A stretch of 51,997 bases of DNA from CAYWPG01 sp964460035 (lineage in GTDB: Bacteria; Pseudomonadota; Gammaproteobacteria; Nitrococcales; AK92), in contig CAYWPG010000027.1 of NCBI GenBank assembly GCA_964460035.1, positions 1 to 51,997 on the forward strand, given 5' to 3'. Under the pieces are notes generated by a model. That model saw only the letters and a program-made list of their open reading frames with translations, was not told where the DNA came from and did not search any database. A program made the position numbers and the translations under genes. Positions 40,402 through 49,539 of this stretch are shown piece by piece. Each line of letters begins with the position of its first letter. Positions within the stretch are counted from its first letter, which is position 1.

Positions 40402-41178
40402 ATGGAACTGACGGCTTCTTTGCCAAGACTGCGTTTCTTGGCCGTGTGGCGGCGCAACTTTCTGGTCTGGCGCAAACTGATGGTGCCTTCCCTGCTAGGC
40501 AACTTCGGCGAGCCGCTGCTCTATCTGCTTGCCCTGGGCTACGGCTTCGGCTTGCTGGTGGGGGAGGTCGATGGCCTGCCGTACATGGTGTTCCTGGCCT
40601 CGGGTATAGTCTGCTCCAGTGCGATGACCGCCGCCAGCTTCGAGGCCATGTATTCCGGCTACACGCGCATGGAGATGCAGCAGACCTGGAACGCGATGAT
40701 GAACGCGCCGCTGGAGGTCGAGGATGTGCTGATGGGCGAAGTGCTATGGGCCGGCACCAAGGCGCTGATCAATTCGGCCGCTATCCTGATAGTGGCCGCG
40801 CTGCTGGGCCTGGTGGCGGGGTGGGAGGCGCTGCTGGCGTTGCCGGTCGTTCTGCTGGCGGGCATTTGCTTCGCCTCACTGGCAATGGTGGTGACGGCGC
40901 TCTCGCATAGCTACGACTTCTTCATGTATTACTTTACGCTGATCATCACGCCCATGTTCCTGTTGAGCGGCGTGTTTTTCCCGCTGGATACGCTGCCGGA
41001 GGCCGTGGCGCAGCTGACGATGTTGCTGCCGCTGGCGCACGTGGTGGCGGTGATTCGGCCGCTGATGGTGGGCGGCGAGGTCGGCTCAGTAGCGCTGCAC
41101 CTGGCGGTGGTGACCGCTTATGCGCTGGTGGGTTTTGGGGTTGCGCTAGTGCTGCTGAGGCGGCGCTTGCGGGGCTAA
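40402..41178 (+). CDS. ABC-2 exporter permease, NodJ/YadH type
   Basis: The 258-residue inner-membrane protein has six hydrophobic segments of the ABC-2 type. Family blocks include NFLVWRKLMVPSLLGNFGEPLLYLLALGYG, RMEMQQTWNAMMNAPLEVEDV and TPMFLLSGVFFPLDTLPE. It partners the ATPase just upstream to form an exporter of a hydrophobic or lipid-linked compound. Coding direction and spacing show a two-gene operon. Confidence 0.9.
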   Translation: MELTASLPRLRFLAVWRRNFLVWRKLMVPSLLGNFGEPLLYLLALGYGFGLLVGEVDGLPYMVFLASGIVCSSAMTAASFEAMYSGYTRMEMQQTWNAMMNAPLEVEDVLMGEVLWAGTKALINSAAILIVAALLGLVAGWEALLALPVVLLAGICFASLAMVVTALSHSYDFFMYYFTLIITPMFLLSGVFFPLDTLPEAVAQLTMLLPLAHVVAVIRPLMVGGEVGSVALHLAVVTAYALVGFGVALVLLRRRLRG

Positions 41179-41297
41179 GAGCCGTCTCCGTAGGCGGCCA
41201 TGGCGCACGCTAAGGGCCGACTCGGTGCGGCAGCCTTTGTACGGGCACGCCGTTGCCATCATGTTTGTACACCGACCAGCTGCAGGCATAGGGATCG

Positions 41298-42281
41298 ATG
41301 ACGGCGACAGATACTCCCAGGCTAGTGGCGGATATCGGCGGGACCAATGCCCGCTTCGCTTTAGTGCGCGATGGACAGGTGCATGAGGTCCGGAAGCTGC
41401 GCTGTGCGGATTTCGCACGCTTGGAGGATGCCGTGGAGGAGTATCTGGCCCCCATGGGTGTGCGTCCGCGACAAGCCGTCATCGCGGTGGCCACAGCGCT
41501 TACCGGCGATCGTGTGAAGATGACCAATCATGTCTGGTCTTTCGCGCTGGGCGAAACGCGAACGCGCCTAGGGCTGGACGAGTTGCGCGTGGTAAACGAT
41601 TTCACGGCGCTGGCGTTGGCCATCCCGCTGCTGCAGCCGACGGAGCTGCGGCAAGTGGGTGGCGGCAAGCCCGTGCCTGGAACGCCGATTGCGCTGATAG
41701 GGCCGGGCACCGGGCTGGGAGTCTCGGGCCTGATTCCCGCCGGCGATAGGTTGATCCCTTTGCACAGCGAAGGCGGTCACGTTACCTACGGCGCGGCGAC
41801 GCCGCGCGAGGCCGAGATTCTGGCCGTGCTGGGCCGGCGTTTCGGGCACGTATCGGTCGAGCGTCTGGTATCGGGACCAGGCTTGGTCAATATCTATTCG
41901 GCGCTGGCCGAGGTGCGTGGGGAAGCGGCCGAGCCGCTGCAGCCGCCCGAGATCAGCGAGCGGGCGTTGACCCGGCGTTGTCCGATCTGCGTCGAGGCGC
42001 TGGAGATGTTCTGCTCTATACTCGGGACGGCGGCGGGCAACCTGGTGCTGACCCTGGGAGCGCGCGCCGGCGTTTACATAGGTGGGGGCATCGTGCCCAA
42101 GCTGGGCGACTACTTCGCAAGCTCTCCCTTTCGGGCCGCGTTCGAGCACCGCGGGCGCTTCAGCGAGTATTTGGCGGCCGTGCCCAGCTACGTGATTGAT
42201 GCCGATCAGCCCGCGCTGCGCGGAGCCGCGCAAGCCTTCGATCGCCCGGCCAAGGAGATCGGGCTGTGCAGCCGAGCCTGA
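41298..42281 (+). CDS. glk: Glucokinase
   Basis: The 327-residue cytoplasmic kinase belongs to the bacterial Glk family rather than the ROK type. It has the phosphate-binding ADIGGTNARFAL motif, the active-site stretch VVNDFTALALAIPLL, LIGPGTGLGVSGLIP, and SEGGHVTYGAATPRE. GLNVYSALAE and GVYIGGGIVPKLGD are also typical. It phosphorylates glucose to glucose 6-phosphate. It lies 119 bases after the NodJ-type gene on the same strand. No sugar transporter is adjacent, though an MFS gene follows. Confidence 0.93.
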   Translation: MTATDTPRLVADIGGTNARFALVRDGQVHEVRKLRCADFARLEDAVEEYLAPMGVRPRQAVIAVATALTGDRVKMTNHVWSFALGETRTRLGLDELRVVNDFTALALAIPLLQPTELRQVGGGKPVPGTPIALIGPGTGLGVSGLIPAGDRLIPLHSEGGHVTYGAATPREAEILAVLGRRFGHVSVERLVSGPGLVNIYSALAEVRGEAAEPLQPPEISERALTRRCPICVEALEMFCSILGTAAGNLVLTLGARAGVYIGGGIVPKLGDYFASSPFRAAFEHRGRFSEYLAAVPSYVIDADQPALRGAAQAFDRPAKEIGLCSRA

Positions 42282-42613
42282 TCGTTCCCGTCAGCACGAT
42301 TTCCTATGAAAACCTCTCGCGTTCTGTTCGGCTGGCGCCCGCATGCCGCGCCTTGTCGCCTGCCGGGCATAACTTTTCGGCCCCCGGCATACAGGCGCAG
42401 AATCGCTACTGAATAGGCCGCCGGACCGGCCGAAAGTTCCCCTCCCTTCGCTGTGATTGTGCGCTGCCGCACAGCTTAGGCAACTCGTTTTAGGGAATGC
42501 CTGTAACGGTACTGCGTCACAGTCGCGCCTTCCCGAAAATCCCACCATGGCGTCCGTTGCTTCACTCCTGCGGCCTGCGTAACGCCGGCCTTGTGCTCAA
42601 TGGATTGTCACAA
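42282..42613. other. Intergenic region between glk and the MFS gene
   Basis: No gene is supported in this 332-base gap. The MFS frame is open back to 42497 but the extra residues look non-coding. No terminator was found. Confidence 0.4.
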
Positions 42614-44098
42614 ATGCAGTACTCGAAGAACCCGAAAGTCGACCGCTCGCTAAAGCACTCGGTGCGTGATGGGATGGCGAGCTCCGCTATGGTAGGAAGC
42701 GCGGAAACCTATCTCTCCGCTTTCGCCATGTTCTTCAAGGCAAGCGCTTCTCAGGTTGCCCTGATAGCGACGTTGCCGGCATTGCTTGGCGCGCTGGGCC
42801 AGCTTCTGGCCGCTTGGCTGAGCCGCAACAACGGCCAGCGCAAGCCGATGATAGTGATCGGCGCCGTTATGCAGGCAGCGATCTGGCTGCTCTTGGTAGC
42901 CATGACCATCGTGCTCCCCGAGAAAGCGTCGGTGCTGCAATTGCCGGGCTATGCGGTGCCGTTGCTGCTGTTACTGGTAACGGTGTATTTCTTTTGCGGG
43001 CAATTCACCGTGCCGCTATGGACCAGCCTGATCGGCGATCTGGTGCCTGAGAAGAAGCGCGGCCGCTTTTTCGGTATGCGCACGCAGCTGACTACGGTCA
43101 CCTCCTTTTGCGCCCTGGTGGCAGGCGGCCTGGTACTGCACGTCACCGATACGCTGCAACAGGCCGCTATCGGTTTCATCATCATCTTCACCTTCGCATC
43201 CCTGATGCGACTGGTGTCGGCCTGGTATCTGAGCCGGATGCACGAGCCGCGGCGCAAGCACGAAGAGCCTTCCGTGCGGGTGGACCGGGCGTGGTGGCGG
43301 AGCGTGTGCGCCAACGGTGCGCCCTGGTTCTCTCTATATGTGGTGCTCATGCAGGGCGCGGTCGCGATCTCCGGCCCGCTGTTCGCGATCTACATGTTGC
43401 GCGTGCTGGAGTTCAGCTACCTGCAGCTGATGGTGGCTACCGGCGCGTCGGTGCTCGTCCAGTTTCTGACGCTGAACTACTGGGGGCGCATCGCCGATGT
43501 GTTCGGCAACCGCCTTATTCTCTCAGTGTCGGGCCTGTTGCTGCCGCTGGCGCCGGTGCTGTGGCTGGTAAGCGATAGCTTCTGGTTCCTGCTCGGCGCG
43601 CAGTGTATGGCGGGTCTGGCTTGGGGCAGTTTCAGCCTGAGCTCGGGCAACCTGCTCTTCGAGCTGGTGCCCTCCGCCAAGCGGGTCAGCTACTCCGCTT
43701 TCCACGGCGTGCTGGTGGCCGCGAGCGTGTTCTTGGGCAGCATGCTCGGCGTGGCTTTGCTCAAGCTGGTGCCGTCCATGAGCCCCATCTTCACCTCAGG
43801 TGATCTGGCCACGCCCTTGCTGAGCGTGTTCCTTATCTCGGCGCTGGCACGCTTGCTCGTCGCGAAGGTGCTGCTGCGGCATGTGCGCGAAGCCAAGGCG
43901 CCGCGGCGGCGTATTTCCACGCGGGTCTTCATCTTCCGGGCCACGCGCTTCAATGCCTTCCTGGGACTGGCCTATGAGGTGGTGTCCAGCATGCGCCGCC
44001 TGCCACGGCGGAAGCCCGCACCGACGATAGCAGTCTCTGCCGCCGCCATGGAGAGCGGCATAGCTCCAGCCGGAGAGGCGGTGGCGGAGAACGCCTGA
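42614..44098 (+). CDS. Major facilitator superfamily transporter
   Basis: The 494-residue protein has about twelve hydrophobic segments. After helix 2-3 there is a LVPEKKRGRFFGMRTQL loop, similar to the GxxxDRxGRR-like motif of the family. Other blocks are GSAETYLSAFAMFFKASASQ, QFTVPLWTSLIGDL and YWGRIADVFGNRLIL. It is longer than usual at both ends, with a basic, Ala-rich C-terminal tail (RRLPRRKPAPT). The substrate cannot be told. The start MQYSKNPKVDRS at 42614 is chosen because it directly precedes the first conserved helix; the ribosome site is weak. It converges with metH. Confidence 0.85.
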   Translation: MQYSKNPKVDRSLKHSVRDGMASSAMVGSAETYLSAFAMFFKASASQVALIATLPALLGALGQLLAAWLSRNNGQRKPMIVIGAVMQAAIWLLLVAMTIVLPEKASVLQLPGYAVPLLLLLVTVYFFCGQFTVPLWTSLIGDLVPEKKRGRFFGMRTQLTTVTSFCALVAGGLVLHVTDTLQQAAIGFIIIFTFASLMRLVSAWYLSRMHEPRRKHEEPSVRVDRAWWRSVCANGAPWFSLYVVLMQGAVAISGPLFAIYMLRVLEFSYLQLMVATGASVLVQFLTLNYWGRIADVFGNRLILSVSGLLLPLAPVLWLVSDSFWFLLGAQCMAGLAWGSFSLSSGNLLFELVPSAKRVSYSAFHGVLVAASVFLGSMLGVALLKLVPSMSPIFTSGDLATPLLSVFLISALARLLVAKVLLRHVREAKAPRRRISTRVFIFRATRFNAFLGLAYEVVSSMRRLPRRKPAPTIAVSAAAMESGIAPAGEAVAENA

Positions 44099-44123
44099 GC
44101 CAGGTGCCGGTTCGGGCTTGATT

Positions 44124-44194
44124 GCGGGCCGGCCCCGCCCTTGGGACGCTAGCCCTTTGCAGGGGGCGGTTCCGAAGAGCGGGGGCTGGCCCGC
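44124..44194. terminator. Long imperfect stem between convergent MFS and metH genes
   Basis: GCGGGCCGGCCCCGC (44124-44138) can pair with GCGGGGGCTGGCCCGC (44179-44194) with one bulged base and internal stems between. Placement between two convergent stops suggests bidirectional termination; no T tract. Confidence 0.4.
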
Positions 44195-44218
44195 TGTATT
44201 GCGCCGTTATGGCATCCC

Positions 44219-47200
44219 TTAGTCTTCCGGTTCGTAGCCCAGGTTGGGAGCCAGCCACCTTTCGGCTTCGCGTACGCTCATGCCCTTACGGCGCGCGTAG
44301 TCCTCTACCTGATCGCGATATATGCGCCCGATTCCGAAGTAGCGCGATTCGGGATGCGCGAAATACCAGCCGCTGACCGCTGCTGTCGGCACCATGGCAA
44401 AACTGTCCGTGATGCGGATGCCGGTTCGCTCTTCCACATCGAGCAGCTTCCAGAGCTGGGCCTTTTCGGTGTGGTCGGGGCATGCCGGATAGCCCGGCGC
44501 TGGGCGAATGCCGCGGTACTGCTCGGCGATCAGCGCGTCGTTATCCAGCTGCTCGTCCGCTGCGTAACCCCAGTACTCCTTGCGCACGCGCTCATGCAGG
44601 TACTCGGCGAAGGCTTCGGCAAGACGGTCTGCCAGCGCCTTCAGCATGATGGCGCTGTAGTCATCGTGGTCGGCTTCGAAGCGGGCTACGTGCTCGTCTA
44701 TGCCTATGCCCGCGGTGCAGGCGAATGCCCCCATCCAGTCCGGCAGGCCCGTTTCCTTGGGCGCGACGAAGTCCGCCAGCGACTGGTTAGGGCGGCCGGC
44801 CGGCTTCTCGTTTTGCTGCCGCAGGTGATGCAGGGTAAGCAGGACCTTGCGGCGCGAGTCGTCGGTGTACAGCTCTGTGTCGTCGCCTACCGCGTTGGCC
44901 GGGAACAGGCCGATCACGGCGCGAGCACGCAGCCAACGCTCATCGACGATGCGCGCGAGCATGGCCTGAGCGTCGGCGAAGAGCTTGCGGGCGTGTTCGC
45001 CGATGGCAGGGTCATCGAGGACCTTAGGATAGCTGCCCGCCAGTTCCCAGGCATGGAAGAAGGGCGACCAGTCGATGTAGCCGACAAGCGTCTCCAAGGA
45101 CACATCGTCGATAACATGAATGCCGGGTTTGGCCGGTTGGGGCGGCTGGTAACTCGCCCAGTCGATGGCCGTGCGGTTCGCGCGCGCCGCCTCTATCGTC
45201 AACCACTTGCTCTTCTTCTGCCGGCTGGCGTGCTGCTCGCGCACCTTCGCGTACTCGCTGCGGATCTGAGCGGAGAAGTCCTTGGCCAAGGTATCGCTGA
45301 GCAAGTTGGAGACCACGCCCACTGCGCGCGAGGCGTCCTTCACGTAGACCACATCGCCGTCGTAATGAGGCGCGATCTTCACGGCGGTGTGCACGCGCGA
45401 GGTGGTGGCGCCGCCGATCAGTAGCGGGATGGTGAACCCCTGGCGCTGCATTTCCTTGGCCACGTTGACCATCTCGTCCAGCGAGGGCGTAATCAGCCCC
45501 GACAGGCCGATGATGTCGCACTGCTGCTCTTTGGCGGTGGCGAGGATCTTCTCGGCCGGCACCATCACCCCAAGGTCCACGACCTCGTAGTTATTGCACT
45601 GCAGCACCACCCCGACGATGTTCTTGCCTATGTCGTGCACGTCGCCCTTTACGGTGGCCATCAAGATCCTGCCTTTGGCACGTTCGTCGTCGCCGGGCTT
45701 TTTCTCGGCTTCGATGAACGGGAGCAAATAGGCCACCGCCTTCTTCATGACGCGCGCGGATTTCACCACCTGGGGCAGGAACATCTTGCCGGCGCCGAAC
45801 AGGTCGCCGACCACGTTCATGCCGTCCATCAGCGGACCTTCGATCACCTCGATGGGGCGTGCATAGGCCTGACGGGCTTCCTCCACGTCCTGATCGACGT
45901 ACTCGGTAATGCCCTTGACCAGGGCATGCTCCAGCCGTTTCGCAACGGGCAGCTCGCGCCAGGAAAGATCCTCCACCCGCTCCCGGCCAGCCTGTCCCTT
46001 GTACCGCTCGGCCAGTTCGAGCAGCCGTTCGGTGGCATCCGGTCGACGGTTGAGGATCACATCCTCTACCGCCTCGCGCAGCTCCGGGTCTATCTCTTCA
46101 TACACTTCGAGCTGGCCGGCATTGACGATAGCCATGTCCATGCCGGCCTTGATGGCGTGATAGAGGAAGGCCGAGTGCATGGCCTCGCGCACGCGATCGT
46201 TGCCGCGGAACGAGAACGAGAGGTTGGAGAGCCCGCCGGAGACCTTGGCGTGGGGCAGGTTCGCCTTGATGTAGCGCGTGGCTTCGATGAAATCCACGCC
46301 GTAGTTGTTGTGCTCCTCCAGCCCGGTGGCCACCGCGAAGATGTTAGGGTCGAAGATGATGTCTTCGGGCGGGAAGTCGACAACCTCGGTGAGCAGCTTG
46401 TACGCGCGCGAGCAGATCTCTATACGCCGCTGCAGCGTGTCGGCCTGGCCCTGCTCGTCGAAGGCCATTACCACAATGGCCGCGCCGTAGCGCTTGCACA
46501 GTTTGGCATGCTCGATGAAGGCCGCTTCGCCCTCCTTCATGGAGATGGAGTTGACGATGCCTTTGCCTTGTATGCACTTCAGACCCGCTTCGATTACCTC
46601 CCACTTGGAGGAGTCGATCATGATCGGTACGCGGGCAATGTCCGGCTCGGAGGCGATGAGGTTGAGAAAGGTGATCATCGCCTGCTTGGAGTCGAGCATG
46701 CCCTCGTCCATGTTGACGTCGATCACCTGCGCGCCGTTCTCTACTTGCTCGCGGGCAACGTCCAGCGCTTCGGCATAGTTGCCTTCCTTGATCAGGCGGC
46801 GAAAGCGGGCACTGCCGGTAACGTTGGTGCGTTCGCCGACGTTGACGAACAGGCTGTCAGGGCCGATGTTGCACGGCTCCAGCCCTGCCAGGCGCATCTC
46901 TACCGGCAGCTCGGGAATCTGGCGCGGCGGGTAGTTCTTGACCACCTCAGCCATGGCGCGAATGTGCTCCGGCGTGGTGCCGCAGCAGCCGCCGACGATA
47001 TTCAGCAAGCCCTCTTCGGCAAAGCCCTTGATATAACGGGCCATATGCTCGGGGCTCTGGTCGTACTCGCCCATTTCGTTGGGGAGGCCGGCATTGGGGT
47101 AAATGGCGACGTACGTGTCCGCGACCCGGCTGATCTCTTTCACGAACGGGCGCATCTGCTCGGCGCCCAGCGCACAGTTCAGGCCCACCGTAAGCGGCTG

Positions 47201-47911
47201 CGCATGCCGTATGGAGTTCCAGAACGCCTCCGTGGTCTGGCCGGAGAGGGTGCGGCCGGACTGGTCCACGATGGTGCCGGAGATCATGATAGGCAGCCGC
47301 CGGCCTATCTCCTCGAACAGCTGATCGATAGCGAACAGCGCCGCCTTGGTGTTCAGCGTGTCGGTGATGGTTTCCAGCAGCAGCAGATCCACGCCGCCGT
47401 CGATCAGGCCGCGGGCCTGCTCGTAGTAGGCATCGCGCAGCTCGTCGAAGGTGATGTTGCGAAAGCCCGGGTCGTTGACGTCTGGACTCATAGAGGCCGT
47501 GCGCGTGGTCGGACCCATCGCGCCGGCCACGTAACGCGGTACGCCGGTCTCGCGTTCGACTTCCTGCGCCGTTTCGCGTGCGATGCGGGCCGACTCCACG
47601 TTGAGCTCATAGACCAGGTGCTCCAGCCCGTAGTCGGCTTGCGCAACCCGGGTCGAGCTGAACGTGTTCGTCTCGATGATATCGGCGCCGGCTTCCAGGT
47701 ATGCGCGATGTATGGCCTTGAGTACGTCGGGGCGAGTGATCGCTAACAGGTCGTTGTTGCCTTTGAGATCGGTGGGATGATCTCGGAGGCGTTCGCCACG
47801 GAAATCGGCTTCTGTGAGCCGGTAGCCCTGAATCATGGTCCCCATCGCGCCGTCCAGGATGAGGATGCGCTGCGCAAGGTCGGACTTCAGGCGAGCCAGC
47901 CGCTCCGTCAT
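44219..47911 (-). CDS. metH: Cobalamin-dependent methionine synthase
   Basis: The 1230-residue enzyme has all four modules of E. coli MetH (1227 residues). The homocysteine domain shows LDGAMGTMIQ and zinc ligands in GLNCALG and GGCCGT (about residues 247, 309, 310). The pterin domain contains NVGERTNVTGSARFRRLI. The cobalamin domain has KGDVHDIGKNIVGVVLQ (His near 757), and the C-terminal activation domain has RPAPGYPACPDHTEK and DSFAMVPTAAVSGWYF. It transfers the methyl group of methyltetrahydrofolate to homocysteine. AGGAG precedes the ATG at 47911. No cobalamin or SAM riboswitch was recognised upstream. Confidence 0.97.
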   Translation of the reverse strand: MTERLARLKSDLAQRILILDGAMGTMIQGYRLTEADFRGERLRDHPTDLKGNNDLLAITRPDVLKAIHRAYLEAGADIIETNTFSSTRVAQADYGLEHLVYELNVESARIARETAQEVERETGVPRYVAGAMGPTTRTASMSPDVNDPGFRNITFDELRDAYYEQARGLIDGGVDLLLLETITDTLNTKAALFAIDQLFEEIGRRLPIMISGTIVDQSGRTLSGQTTEAFWNSIRHAQPLTVGLNCALGAEQMRPFVKEISRVADTYVAIYPNAGLPNEMGEYDQSPEHMARYIKGFAEEGLLNIVGGCCGTTPEHIRAMAEVVKNYPPRQIPELPVEMRLAGLEPCNIGPDSLFVNVGERTNVTGSARFRRLIKEGNYAEALDVAREQVENGAQVIDVNMDEGMLDSKQAMITFLNLIASEPDIARVPIMIDSSKWEVIEAGLKCIQGKGIVNSISMKEGEAAFIEHAKLCKRYGAAIVVMAFDEQGQADTLQRRIEICSRAYKLLTEVVDFPPEDIIFDPNIFAVATGLEEHNNYGVDFIEATRYIKANLPHAKVSGGLSNLSFSFRGNDRVREAMHSAFLYHAIKAGMDMAIVNAGQLEVYEEIDPELREAVEDVILNRRPDATERLLELAERYKGQAGRERVEDLSWRELPVAKRLEHALVKGITEYVDQDVEEARQAYARPIEVIEGPLMDGMNVVGDLFGAGKMFLPQVVKSARVMKKAVAYLLPFIEAEKKPGDDERAKGRILMATVKGDVHDIGKNIVGVVLQCNNYEVVDLGVMVPAEKILATAKEQQCDIIGLSGLITPSLDEMVNVAKEMQRQGFTIPLLIGGATTSRVHTAVKIAPHYDGDVVYVKDASRAVGVVSNLLSDTLAKDFSAQIRSEYAKVREQHASRQKKSKWLTIEAARANRTAIDWASYQPPQPAKPGIHVIDDVSLETLVGYIDWSPFFHAWELAGSYPKVLDDPAIGEHARKLFADAQAMLARIVDERWLRARAVIGLFPANAVGDDTELYTDDSRRKVLLTLHHLRQQNEKPAGRPNQSLADFVAPKETGLPDWMGAFACTAGIGIDEHVARFEADHDDYSAIMLKALADRLAEAFAEYLHERVRKEYWGYAADEQLDNDALIAEQYRGIRPAPGYPACPDHTEKAQLWKLLDVEERTGIRITDSFAMVPTAAVSGWYFAHPESRYFGIGRIYRDQVEDYARRKGMSVREAERWLAPNLGYEPED

Positions 47912-47946
47912 TACTGCTCCTTCACCAGGGAGGTGGAAAACGGTTG

Positions 47947-47952
47947 ATTATA
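47947..47952 (-). promoter_or_regulatory. Candidate metH -10 element
   Basis: TATAAT on the reverse strand is a perfect -10 hexamer 36 bases before the metH start. No good -35 match lies at the right distance, so it is a candidate only. Confidence 0.35.
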
Positions 47953-47991
47953 CGGTATTGGGGGGTTAGTACCTCCCCCCCACCTCCTGGA

Positions 47992-48105
47992 CCTCTCTCC
48001 CGCGGGGGAAGAGGGGAGGGGGCTTCGTTCGCGAAGGGTGGATAGGTCGCTTTCCTTGCTTCTCGCCCTCCACTGCGGCCCCTCTCCCGTAAGGGGCGAG
48101 GAAGA
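47992..48105. repeat. Two hairpin-forming intergenic repeats
   Basis: CTCTCTCCCGCGGGGGAAGA (from 47992) and CCCCTCTCCCGTAAGGGGCG (from 48080) share the layout CCTCTCCC-loop-GGGGMGAGG in the same orientation, about 88 bases apart. Such CCTCTCCC/GGGAGAGG elements are common dispersed intergenic repeats in proteobacterial genomes. Confidence 0.5.
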
Positions 48106-48266
48106 ACACTAGGTCCCATGGAGGTGGTTACTTGTTTCGGCAAGGGGTAACGGCGTTGACTTCACGCTTGGAGGGCGGACGGTCATGTTACGTTCTACTG
48201 CGCGGCACGGCGGTCGCTATATGTATAAGTATTGAGCCGTAAGCAGATCGACAGGGGGGAGAAACG

Positions 48267-49154
48267 TTGGATGACGTCGTCTTCGTGGTGAATCCGCGGG
48301 CCGCCTCGGGACGAGCCGGTCGGGTGTGGCATCAGTTGCGTGATCAGATCGGCGCGTTGCGACGGGTAACCTGTGTGGACTGCCCCGACCCGCGAGAGGC
48401 GCGCCGGCAGCTGCTGGCCTTGCTCGATGAGCGGGTAAAGCGGGTCATCGCGATCGGCGGTGACGGCACGGTCAATCACGCCGCCAGCGTGGTGCTGGAC
48501 AGCGGCACAGCGGCGGCGCTCGGGCTGGTGCCGGTGGGCAGCGGTTCGGATACCGCGCGCGGGCTGGACATGCGAGCCAAACCGCAAGAAGCGCTGGAGC
48601 GTGCGCTGGGCGTGAACCCGCGGCCCTATGACGTGCTGCGCGTGGAACAGAGCGGGACGGCCAGGTGGGTGGTGAACATAGGCTCCATGGGGCTGTCGGG
48701 GTTGGTGGCGGCCGAGGTGAACAAGTTGCCCAAGCGCTGGGCCGGTACCTACCTGTGGACCGCGCTCAAGGTGCTGGCGCGCTTCGAACCCACCTATGCC
48801 CGCGTCTATGTGGACGATGAGCTCTGGTACGACGGCAAGCTAATTCTGGTCGCGGTGGCGAATGGCAGCGCCTTCGCGCGCGGGATGCGCATCGCACCGC
48901 ATGCGCGCAGCGACGATGGGCTGGCCGACGTAGTGCTGGTGCGCGCTGCGCCCGTGCTGCGCCTGTTGCCGTATTTGCCGCATCTGTACGCAGGCGCTCA
49001 CCTCAACGCGCCTTTCGTGCAATGGACGCGCGCTACCAGGGTGCGCATAGAGCCGCTGGGCGAGCCGCCGCCGCTGGAGACCGACGGCGAGGCTTTTGCC
49101 GGCGGCATCAGCGAGTTTCGGGTGGTCCCCGGAGCCTTGCGCATTCTCTATTAG
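48267..49154 (+). CDS. Diacylglycerol/lipid kinase family protein (YegS/BmrU type)
   Basis: The 295-residue protein opens with VVFVVNPRAASGRAGRVW and has the nucleotide-binding motif RVIAIGGDGTVNHAAS and LVPVGSGSDTARGLD. The C-terminal lipid-binding beta sandwich follows (VANGSAFARGMRIAPHARSDDGLADVVLV, ETDGEAFAG). Family members phosphorylate diacylglycerol, phosphatidylglycerol or sphingoid bases at the membrane. The start is a TTG at 48267, supported by AGGGGGGA six bases upstream; the nearby ATG at 48271 is out of frame. It converges with tatA. Confidence 0.9.
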   Translation: MDDVVFVVNPRAASGRAGRVWHQLRDQIGALRRVTCVDCPDPREARRQLLALLDERVKRVIAIGGDGTVNHAASVVLDSGTAAALGLVPVGSGSDTARGLDMRAKPQEALERALGVNPRPYDVLRVEQSGTARWVVNIGSMGLSGLVAAEVNKLPKRWAGTYLWTALKVLARFEPTYARVYVDDELWYDGKLILVAVANGSAFARGMRIAPHARSDDGLADVVLVRAAPVLRLLPYLPHLYAGAHLNAPFVQWTRATRVRIEPLGEPPPLETDGEAFAGGISEFRVVPGALRILY

Positions 49155-49224
49155 TATTAGGCGTTGCTGCAGTCATCGGCCTTGGGCTGGCGCCAAGGCC
49201 GGTGCCAAGCAAAAGAAGAGTGCT

Positions 49225-49467
49225 CTAGGACGCGCTGCGTTCGGCAGCCGACGTCTGGGGCTGCCCTGCCGGCAGGTCGCGCTCGAGCTGCAGCGTCGCG
49301 TTGACGGCCTCGCTTGCCTCTTCGCCTTCTTTGAGAGCCCTGCGAAAGCCGTTCAGCGCGCCTCCCAGGTCGCTGCCTATGGTGCGTAGCCGCTTGGTTC
49401 CGAACAGCAGTACGACGATCAGCAGAATCACCAGCAGCGAGCCTACGCTAATGCCGCTAATACCCAT
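49225..49467 (-). CDS. tatA: Sec-independent translocase subunit TatA
   Basis: The 80-residue protein has the TatA layout: a short N terminus, one membrane helix (SVGSLLVILLIVVLLFG), the hinge FGTKRLRTIGSDLGGAL and an amphipathic helix (NGFRRALKEGEEASE), then an acidic-to-neutral tail. TatA oligomers form the passage for folded proteins carrying twin-arginine signals. Neither tatB nor tatC is present here. It starts 72 bases after the stop of phoX on the same strand, so it is probably co-transcribed with a Tat substrate. Confidence 0.93.
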   Translation of the reverse strand: MGISGISVGSLLVILLIVVLLFGTKRLRTIGSDLGGALNGFRRALKEGEEASEAVNATLQLERDLPAGQPQTSAAERSAS

Positions 49468-49539
49468 TATCCGTGCTCCTTGTCGAACAGCGGCCCCGGG
49501 CGGCTGCCCGGGGCTTGTGGCGATTGTGGCGAGGGGCTG

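Larger units (their letters stand above)
47912..48266. other. Divergent region between metH and the lipid kinase gene
   Basis: The 355-base gap contains a reverse -10-like element (47947-47952), a G6/C6 stem around 47961-47980 and two hairpin-forming repeats (47992-48105). No gene is supported. Confidence 0.5.

Noticed and set aside
45635..47746. Forward frame of 703 codons opposite metH
   Set aside because: It is the antisense shadow of a strongly conserved gene with all MetH motifs; long antisense frames are expected in GC-rich DNA.
47912..48266. Cobalamin or SAM riboswitch upstream of metH
   Set aside because: No B12-box-like or SAM-box-like sequence was found; the region is occupied by hairpin repeats.
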